From Nitrosomonadales bacterium (GTDB lineage: Bacteria; Pseudomonadota; Gammaproteobacteria; Burkholderiales; Gallionellaceae): a stretch of 38,065 bases of DNA. A model generated the notes under the pieces. That model saw nothing but the letters and a program-made list of their open reading frames with translations. It had not been told where the DNA came from and did not search any database. Positions within the stretch are counted from its first letter, which is position 1. Each line of letters begins with the position of its first letter. Shown here piece after piece: positions 32,406 through 38,065 of the stretch. Position numbers and translations under genes: made by a program. The stretch is from the NCBI GenBank assembly GCA_016218415.1, contig JACRED010000023.1, forward strand, positions 1 to 38,065, given 5' to 3'.

Positions 32406-34574
32406 ATGAATTCCTCCCTGCTTTCCGGTCTCAATCCCGAACAACGCGCCGCCGTCGACCTCCCCGCACAATCCGCGCTGATCCTCGCCGGGGCGGGCAG
32501 CGGCAAGACCCGCGTGCTGACCACGCGCATCGCTTGGCTGATCAGTTCGGGCGCAGTCAGTCCCCACGGCATACTCGCCGTGACCTTCACCAACAAGGCC
32601 GCCAAAGAGATGGTGACGCGCCTGTCGGCGATGCTGCCGATCAACACGCGCGGCATGTGGATAGGCACGTTCCACGGGCTGTGCAACCGCATGCTGCGCG
32701 CGCACCACCGCGAGGCGAACCTGCCGCAGACCTTCCAGATACTGGACAGCGGCGACCAGCTGTCCGCGATCAAGCGGCTGATGAAGGCGATGGACGTGGA
32801 CGACGAGAAATATCCGCCGCGCGAGATGCAGTTTTTCATCAGCGGCAACAAGGAACAGGGACTGCGCGCCTCCGAGGTGGAGGCCTACGATCCATACACA
32901 CGGCGCAAGGTGGAGATCTACGCCGGGTACGATGCACAGTGCCAGCGCGAGGGCGTGGTGGATTTCTCCGAACTGCTGCTGCGCTGTTACGAGCTGCTGT
33001 CGCGCAACGCGGCGATACGCGAACATTATCAGGAGCGCTTCCGGCACATCCTGGTGGACGAATTCCAGGACACCAACCCGCTGCAATACCGCTGGCTGAA
33101 ATTGCTGGCAGGCCGCCACAACGTCCTGTTCGCCGTGGGCGACGACGACCAGTCCATCTACGCGTTCCGCGGCGCGAACGTCGGCAACATGCAGGAATTG
33201 CTGCGCGACTTCCACGTCGAGAACGTCATCAAGCTGGAACAGAACTACCGCTCGCACGGCAATATCCTCGATGCAGCCAACGCGCTGATCAGCAACAACC
33301 GCAACCGCCTCGGCAAGAACCTGTGGACGGCGGAAAGCGGCGGAGAACAGTTGCGCGTCTACGAGGCGGCGACCGATGTGGACGAGGCCGCGTTCATCGT
33401 GGATGAGATCAGACAGCTGAAATACGAAGGGGTCAACCTCAAAGAGATCGCGCTGCTGTATCGCTCCAATGCGCAGTCGCGCGTGCTGGAACATGCGCTG
33501 GTTTCCGCCGGGTTGTCATACCGCGTGTATGGCGGATTACGCTTCTTCGAGCGGCAGGAGATCAAGCACGCACTGGCCTATCTGCGCCTGATGGAGAATA
33601 CCGACGACGACAACGCGCTGCTGCGCATCATCAACTTCCCGACGCGCGGCATCGGCGCGCGCAGCATCGAGCAGTTGCAGGAGGCGGCGAAGCAAAATAA
33701 CACGACCTTGTGGGACGCGGCGGCACGCGCGGGCGGCAAGGTGTCGGCCTTCGTCGGCCTGATCGAATCGCTGCGCAGCGCGACCCGCGAGCTGCCATTG
33801 CCCGAGATCATGGATCATGTGCTGGAGCACAGCGGACTGGTCGCGCATTACCAGAACGAGACCGGCGCGAAGAAGCGCGAATCCGGGGAACGGCTGGAGA
33901 ACCTGAACGAGCTGGTCAATGCGGCGACACTGTTCGTGCATGAAGCCGAGGACGACAGCCTGACCGCTTTCCTGACACATGCCTCGCTGGAGGCGGGTGA
34001 ACATCAGGCGGGCGACAGCGAGGATGCGCTGCACCTGATGACGGTGCACGCCGCAAAGGGACTGGAGTTCCACACCGTGTTCATCACCGGACTGGAACAG
34101 GGCCTGTTCCCGCACCAGAACAGTATCGACACCGAGGGCGGCTTGGATGAAGAACGCCGCCTGATGTATGTGGCGCTCACGCGGGCGCGGCGCAGGCTGT
34201 ATCTCACTTTCGCGCAGAGCCGCATGCTGCACGGCCAGGTGAGCTACGGTATGGCGTCAAGCTTCCTGCGCGAGCTGCCCGAAGAGTTGCTGCATTGGTT
34301 GACCCCGAGATTCGCAGCACGCAAGCGCCACGATAGCTACCAGCCTGCCGCCGCATCCGCATCGGCGCCATCCTTCGGCGGCGGCGCGGCGCCTGCCAGG
34401 CCGGAAGGTGAAGGCTTGTGGCGCATCGGACAGCGCGTGTTCCACCAGAAGTTCGGCGAGGGCACGATCACCGGGGTAGAGGGCGGCGGCGCGGATGCGC
34501 GCGTGCAGGTGAACTTCAAACATGCAGGCAGCAAATGGCTGGCGCTGGAATATGCGAAGCTGACGGCGGTGTAG
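32406..34574 (+). CDS. uvrD: UvrD/PcrA/Rep-family DNA helicase II
   Basis: This 722-residue SF1A 3'-5' helicase acts in nucleotide excision and mismatch repair. Motifs in order: Q motif LNPEQRAAV, Walker A AGAGSGKT (K34), FTNKAAKEM, VDEFQDTN (II), GDDDQSIYAFRGA (III), QNYRSHGNI (IV), TVHAAKGLEFHTVFITG (V) and YVALTRARRRLYLT (VI). The C-terminal Tudor-like tail IGQRVFHQKFGEGTITGVEG is the RNA-polymerase-binding type found in UvrD/PcrA. The start at MNSSLLSGLNPEQ gives the family's usual N-terminus. It is convergent with the next gene, 15 bp away. Confidence 0.95.
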   Translation: MNSSLLSGLNPEQRAAVDLPAQSALILAGAGSGKTRVLTTRIAWLISSGAVSPHGILAVTFTNKAAKEMVTRLSAMLPINTRGMWIGTFHGLCNRMLRAHHREANLPQTFQILDSGDQLSAIKRLMKAMDVDDEKYPPREMQFFISGNKEQGLRASEVEAYDPYTRRKVEIYAGYDAQCQREGVVDFSELLLRCYELLSRNAAIREHYQERFRHILVDEFQDTNPLQYRWLKLLAGRHNVLFAVGDDDQSIYAFRGANVGNMQELLRDFHVENVIKLEQNYRSHGNILDAANALISNNRNRLGKNLWTAESGGEQLRVYEAATDVDEAAFIVDEIRQLKYEGVNLKEIALLYRSNAQSRVLEHALVSAGLSYRVYGGLRFFERQEIKHALAYLRLMENTDDDNALLRIINFPTRGIGARSIEQLQEAAKQNNTTLWDAAARAGGKVSAFVGLIESLRSATRELPLPEIMDHVLEHSGLVAHYQNETGAKKRESGERLENLNELVNAATLFVHEAEDDSLTAFLTHASLEAGEHQAGDSEDALHLMTVHAAKGLEFHTVFITGLEQGLFPHQNSIDTEGGLDEERRLMYVALTRARRRLYLTFAQSRMLHGQVSYGMASSFLRELPEELLHWLTPRFAARKRHDSYQPAAASASAPSFGGGAAPARPEGEGLWRIGQRVFHQKFGEGTITGVEGGGADARVQVNFKHAGSKWLALEYAKLTAV

Positions 34575-34589
34575 GCCGGCAATGGCGCG

Positions 34590-35357
34590 CTAGAACGTGT
34601 CCTTGCCCGGCATGAATGCGTCGTTTGCGATCTGCTTGTCTTCTTTCACCGGCGGAAATATATCGCGAAAACTCGCGTACAGGGAAGTGAACACCAGCGG
34701 CAACAATACCAGCCAGCCCAGCATGACCGGCAGGCTCGCGAGTATCGCCAGAAACATGAAGGTCGTGACATAGACCAGCATAGCCCCGACGTTATGGGTG
34801 AAGGCCCGCACGCTGAGTTTCATCGCTTGGACGGGCGTGACTTCATTGAAGAACACCAGCATCGGCGCATACTGCATCGCCATCATCAGCACGCTGAACA
34901 GCACCAGACCCAGCAGCACCGCAAAGCTGGCGCCGGCGAGCGCTTCCATCAGCACGTTCGGGTCGGTATCCGGCTGGCCGCTCATCAGGATGCCGACCAG
35001 CGCGGCGCCGCCGGCCACCATCATCACACCGAAGATCAGGAACTGGCTCACCAGCGAGATGCCGCCCAGCGTGACCAGATTGGTGGTTTGCCGATGAAAG
35101 CCGCTGAACAGATGCGCCAGCTCGAGCTCCTCTCCCTGTTCCAATGCGCGGCAGCCGAACATCAGTCCGGCCAGGATCACCGGCATCAGCAGACTCAGCA
35201 GCGGCTCGCCGACGACAGGCACGTTGGACAGGCCCACGGCGGCAACCAGGCAGATCATCAGCAGTACGATCCACAGCAACGGCGCTTTCAGGAATATCGC
35301 GTAGCCCTGCTTGATCCATTCCCACCCTTGTCCGGCTTTTAAGCGTTGCGGTTCCAT
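34590..35357 (-). CDS. BPSS1780-family multi-pass membrane protein
   Basis: The 255-residue protein has about six membrane segments, opening with GWEWIKQGYAIFLKAPLLWIVLLMICL and containing FGCRALEQGEELELAHLFSGF, the characteristic block of the BPSS1780 family in betaproteobacteria. Function is unknown. It follows thrB by 14 bp on the same strand; the thrB-BPSS1780 order recurs in related genomes, so shared transcription is likely. Confidence 0.87.
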   Translation of the reverse strand: MEPQRLKAGQGWEWIKQGYAIFLKAPLLWIVLLMICLVAAVGLSNVPVVGEPLLSLLMPVILAGLMFGCRALEQGEELELAHLFSGFHRQTTNLVTLGGISLVSQFLIFGVMMVAGGAALVGILMSGQPDTDPNVLMEALAGASFAVLLGLVLFSVLMMAMQYAPMLVFFNEVTPVQAMKLSVRAFTHNVGAMLVYVTTFMFLAILASLPVMLGWLVLLPLVFTSLYASFRDIFPPVKEDKQIANDAFMPGKDTF

Positions 35358-35371
35358 GGCGTTCTCCCCGG

Positions 35372-36316
35372 TTACAGCCAGACGGCTGATGTGGTTGCGA
35401 TGTGGTTCTTCAACACCCGCTCGAAATGGCGCGGGTCGTGCGCATTGACCAGTTCGCCGTCGCGCGGCAGATGCAGGTCGTACAGGCGCGACAGCCAGAA
35501 ACGCAGCGCGGCCAGGCGCAGCATCAACGGCCAGGCGTCGCGCTCGCTGTCCAGCAGCGGACGCACCGCGTGATAGGCGCGCAGGAAAGTCTGCGCGCGC
35601 GCGGCGTCCAGTCTGCCTTCACCGATGTTCATGCACCAGTCGTTCACGGTGATCGCCACGTCGTACAGCAGCGCGTCGCTGCACGCGAAATAAAAATCGA
35701 TCAGGCCGCCGACGCGGTCGCCTTCCAGCAGCACATTGTCGCGGAACAGGTCGGCGTGGATCACGCCTTGCGGCAACTGCGCGGCATCGTTCCGCGCGTG
35801 CAATGCGATCTCGCTGTCCAGCAATGCTGCCTGCGCCGCATCCAGAAACGGCCGCACCTGCGGCGCGGTCGCCGCGCGCCACGCCGCGCCGCGCGGGTTG
35901 GGCATGACCTGCGAAAAACTCTGGCCGGCGATATGCATCTGGCCGAGCATCGCGCCGATCGCGGCGCACTGTTCGGGGCTGGGCGCCGTGGTGGACTTGC
36001 CGCTCAGGCGGCTGACGATACAGGCCGGCTTGCCGTTGAGCGTGCCCAGGAACTGGTTGTGGCGGTTGGCCACCGGACTCGGGCAGGGGATGCCGTGCCG
36101 TGCCAGATGCGCCATCAGGTTCAGGTAGAACGGCAGCTCATCGGCGCCGAGTTTCTCGAACAGCGTGAGCACGAATCGGCCGTTGCCGGTCGTGACGAAG
36201 TAGTTGGTGTTCTCTATGCCTGAAGAAATGCCCTGCAATTCGACCAGCTGGCCCAGTGAGTAATCGCCCAGCCAGGCGGTGAGTTCCGCCCCGGTAACAG
36301 TGGTAAAAACAGCCAT
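35372..36316 (-). CDS. thrB: homoserine kinase, APH-fold type
   Basis: It phosphorylates homoserine for threonine synthesis. The 314-residue protein is the aminoglycoside-phosphotransferase-fold form (often called ThrB2), not the GHMP-kinase form of E. coli. The N-lobe has GISSGIENTNYFVTTGNGRFVLTLFEK. The catalytic loop is VIHADLFRDNVL (H187, D189, N194), with the metal-binding Asp207 in GLIDFYFA. The C-terminal part has LRLAALRFWLSRLYD. The DUF2782 gene lies 9 bp upstream, and the two are probably co-transcribed. Confidence 0.95.
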   Translation of the reverse strand: MAVFTTVTGAELTAWLGDYSLGQLVELQGISSGIENTNYFVTTGNGRFVLTLFEKLGADELPFYLNLMAHLARHGIPCPSPVANRHNQFLGTLNGKPACIVSRLSGKSTTAPSPEQCAAIGAMLGQMHIAGQSFSQVMPNPRGAAWRAATAPQVRPFLDAAQAALLDSEIALHARNDAAQLPQGVIHADLFRDNVLLEGDRVGGLIDFYFACSDALLYDVAITVNDWCMNIGEGRLDAARAQTFLRAYHAVRPLLDSERDAWPLMLRLAALRFWLSRLYDLHLPRDGELVNAHDPRHFERVLKNHIATTSAVWL

Positions 36317-36325
36317 TCAGTTTTC

Positions 36326-36661
36326 CTAGAACTTGCGGATGATCCAGCGCGGCGGACGCAGTCCGGAATCCAGACTTTCCTGCCGGGAAAATTTGCCGTC
36401 GCCCTGGTCGTCCACCAGATAATAGGGGACGCCGACCTTGGGGGTGATCTTGATCATGTACAGCCTGCCGCCGACGCGAAATTCCTCTATGGTCTGCTCG
36501 GTTTGTTTGGTGATGGTCACCTCGGGTTCGTCGGCGTCCGCATCGGGTCCGGCGGCAAATACCGGCGGCGGGGGCAGCGGTTCCAGATCGGCAGGCTGCT
36601 GCTTTTCCGCAAGCGCCGCGACGGAGAAACCGCTCAGTAGCAAAAAGGACAGGATGCGCAT
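36326..36661 (-). CDS. DUF2782 exported protein
   Basis: This 111-residue protein has a signal peptide (MRILSFLLLSGFSVAALA), a proline-rich linker (LEPLPPPPVF) and the DUF2782 core EVTITKQTEQTIEEFRVGGRLYMIKITPKVGVPYYLVDD, ending in PPRWIIRKF. Function is unknown; it is nearly always next to thrB and polA in betaproteobacteria. The start at 36661 gives a clean signal peptide; the longer frame adds 24 non-signal residues. Confidence 0.9.
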   Translation of the reverse strand: MRILSFLLLSGFSVAALAEKQQPADLEPLPPPPVFAAGPDADADEPEVTITKQTEQTIEEFRVGGRLYMIKITPKVGVPYYLVDDQGDGKFSRQESLDSGLRPPRWIIRKF

Positions 36662-36740
36662 CGAAGTGGCCGCCTTGAAATGGAATGTGTGCATTTTAGC
36701 CGATGCGGGTGGAGTCTGCCCGGATTGCTGCATCTCCCGT

Positions 36741-37061
36741 TCAGCCGGTGCTCCAGCTGCGCGGGCGTTTCATGCCGGCAATTTTGCAGGCCTGCTTCAC
36801 GTAACCGTAGGGAAACAGCTCGAACAGCGCGTTGCGCGATTCCGGCCCCAATCGTTCTGCCAGGTGCTTCATCACATGCCGGGCATCGGGCGCGATCTGA
36901 TGATCGGCATAGTAGTCGCGCATGAAACGGATCGCATCCCAATGGTCCGGAGTGAGGCTGATGTTTTCCTGGGCGGCAAATTGCCTGGCGATATCCTCGT
37001 TCCAGTCCTGCGGTTCGATCAGGTAACCTTCTTCATCGATGTTGGGTGAGATCATTAACAT
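36741..37061 (-). CDS. DsrC/TusE-family sulfur-relay protein lacking the penultimate cysteine
   Basis: This 106-residue DsrC-fold protein has EGYLIEPQDWNEDIARQFAAQENI, LTPDHWDAIRFMRDYYADHQIAPDAR and ELFPYGYVKQACKIAGMKRP. C92 in KQAC occupies the inner (CysA) position of DsrC. The flexible tail reads PRSWSTG, where DsrC and TusE have PTGCV, so the essential penultimate cysteine is gone. It is therefore not a standard sulfur carrier and may be a regulatory or divergent paralog. No dsr or tus genes are nearby. Start at 37061 or the ATG at 37055. Confidence 0.9.
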   Translation of the reverse strand: MLMISPNIDEEGYLIEPQDWNEDIARQFAAQENISLTPDHWDAIRFMRDYYADHQIAPDARHVMKHLAERLGPESRNALFELFPYGYVKQACKIAGMKRPRSWSTG

Positions 37062-37101
37062 TTACCCCGCTGGATTGAGCACTGTTGGAAAGAGCACAGG
37101 A

Positions 37102-37818
37102 TCACAGATACAGCTGCTTCTCGCGCTCCGCCTCGGACGGCTCGAAGCCGCGCGTCTCGTAGTATTTGAAGATCGCGCTGACCACCGCTTTCGGTTCGTC
37201 GATGACCTGGATCAGGTCCATGTCCTCCGGGCTGATGACTTTCTCGTCCAGCAGTGCGGTGCGGAACCAGTCCAGCATGCCGCTCCAGAATTTGCTGCCG
37301 ACCAGGATGATGGGCATGCGGCGCGTCTTGCCGGTCTGCACCAGTGTCAGCGCTTCCATCAGCTCGTCCAGCGTGCCGAAGCCGCCCGGCATCACCACAT
37401 AGGCACTGGCGAATTTCACGAACATCACCTTGCGCGCGAAGAAATGCTGGAAGGTCTGGCTGATGTTCTGGTAATGGTTGCTGGACTGTTCGTGCGGCAG
37501 CTGGATGTTCAGACCGACGCTGGCGGATTTGCCGTAGAACGCGCCCTTGTTGGCCGCCTCCATGATGCCGGGGCCGCCGCCGGAGATCACCGAGAATCCG
37601 GCGTCCGAAAGCAGCCGCGCGATCTCCTCGGTGAGTTTGTAATAGGGCTGGTCCGGCTTGGTGCGCGCGCTGCCGAAGATGCTCACGGCGGGATGGATCT
37701 GGTTAAGCCGTTCGGTGGCGGAGACGAACTCTGACATAATGCCGAACACGCGCCAGGCCTCTTTGGAATTCCACGCTTCCGGTATCGCGGAGGTGGGCAG
37801 TTTGGACGGTATGTTCAT
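37102..37818 (-). CDS. LOG-family protein (TIGR00730, lysine-decarboxylase-like fold)
   Basis: This 238-residue Rossmann-like protein has the LOG signatures [17 protein letters not shown] and [21 protein letters not shown], with SIFGSART near residue 50. Characterised members hydrolyse nucleoside 5'-monophosphates to base and ribose 5-phosphate; older databases call them lysine decarboxylases, which is wrong. The substrate here is not known. It is divergent from polA with 24 bp between the starts, so their promoters must overlap. Confidence 0.92.
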   Translation of the reverse strand: MNIPSKLPTSAIPEAWNSKEAWRVFGIMSEFVSATERLNQIHPAVSIFGSARTKPDQPYYKLTEEIARLLSDAGFSVISGGGPGIMEAANKGAFYGKSASVGLNIQLPHEQSSNHYQNISQTFQHFFARKVMFVKFASAYVVMPGGFGTLDELMEALTLVQTGKTRRMPIILVGSKFWSGMLDWFRTALLDEKVISPEDMDLIQVIDEPKAVVSAIFKYYETRGFEPSEAEREKQLYL

Positions 37819-37842
37819 GCAATTATCCTTAAGAAAAAAATT

Positions 37843-38065
37843 ATGAGAAGCTCTTATCCCGGCTCCGGGAAGACATTACTGTTGGTGGACGGCTCGTCGT
37901 TCCTGTACCGCGCGTTTCATGCGATGCCGGACTTGCGCAACCGCGAAGGCTTTCCGACCGGCGCGATCTACGGCGTGCTCAATATGTTGCGCAAGTTGCG
38001 CCACGATTTCCCGGCGGATTATAGCCTGTGCGTATTCGACGCAAAAGGTAAAACATTCCGCGACG
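37843..38065 (+). CDS. polA: DNA polymerase I, N-terminal fragment (runs off the window)
   Basis: The frame encodes [43 protein letters not shown] and continues to the window edge. This is the start of the 5'-3' exonuclease domain of PolA, including the metal-binding Asp in [12 protein letters not shown]. About 74 residues are present. The ATG at 37843 adds about nine residues (MRSSYPGSG) before the usual KTLLLVDG start. Confidence 0.93.
   Translation, partial: MRSSYPGSGKTLLLVDGSSFLYRAFHAMPDLRNREGFPTGAIYGVLNMLRKLRHDFPADYSLCVFDAKGKTFRD

Noticed and set aside
37102..37818. Naming the LOG-family gene a lysine decarboxylase
   Set aside because: The GGGPGIMEA and PGGFGTLDE motifs define LOG-type phosphoribohydrolases; the decarboxylase name is an old database error.

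Overview
The window reads as chromosomal DNA of a GC-rich betaproteobacterium, most likely of the Nitrosomonadales/Gallionellaceae type. The evidence is the coding bias, a 1,280-residue FAD/Fe-S oxidoreductase of the DUF3683 type, a DUF2782-thrB-BPSS1780 block next to polA and uvrD, DUF971 next to ubiE, and several short dispersed repeats. The taxonomic call is inference; no rRNA or tRNA gene is visible.

Layout. (1) 1-2223 is accessory: a complete IS1595-type insertion sequence that has cut a small unknown gene, a repeat-rich gap without genes, and an AT-rich small membrane protein placed directly behind aroC. (2) 2233-6677 holds aroC, a quinone-oxidoreductase-like enzyme, a group 2 truncated globin, corA and thpR, with two inverted-repeat elements between them. 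(3) 6775-12341 holds the giant FAD/Fe-S protein, whose last 20 codons occur a second time just downstream in diverged form, then an unrecognised 517-residue protein. (4) 12328-15860 is phoR-phoB with a three-unit Pho box, and a sodium/solute symporter. (5) 16040-19095 holds DUF971 and ubiE, then a small accessory stretch (AT-rich membrane protein, a vapBC toxin-antitoxin pair with a clear promoter, a PhnA-type zinc-ribbon protein), with palindromic repeats between them. (6) 19236-28472 is a dense + strand run: an adenylate cyclase fused to an FHA domain, lptE, holA, cutA, dsbD, DUF202, aroQ, accB, accC, prmA and a DUF3426 zinc-ribbon membrane protein. (7) 28650-32266 is a four-gene lipoprotein operon (LPP20-like, LpoB-like, TPR-like COG3014-type, second LPP20-like). 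(8) 32406-38065 holds uvrD, then on the minus strand a BPSS1780 membrane protein, thrB, a DUF2782 protein, a DsrC/TusE-family protein and a LOG-family protein, and finally the divergent start of polA, which leaves the window.

How the genes fit together. Most of the window is core metabolism and envelope upkeep: chorismate (aroC, aroQ), fatty-acid initiation (accBC), LPS export (lptE), periplasmic disulfide reduction (dsbD), phosphate sensing (phoBR), quinone synthesis (ubiE) and replication/repair (holA, uvrD, polA). The parts most worth a second look are the duplicated 3' end of the FAD/Fe-S gene, the four-lipoprotein operon, the cyclase-FHA fusion, the DsrC-like protein without its penultimate cysteine, and several repeat elements bounded by inverted repeats. 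No CRISPR array, prophage or clearly new multi-gene defence system is visible.
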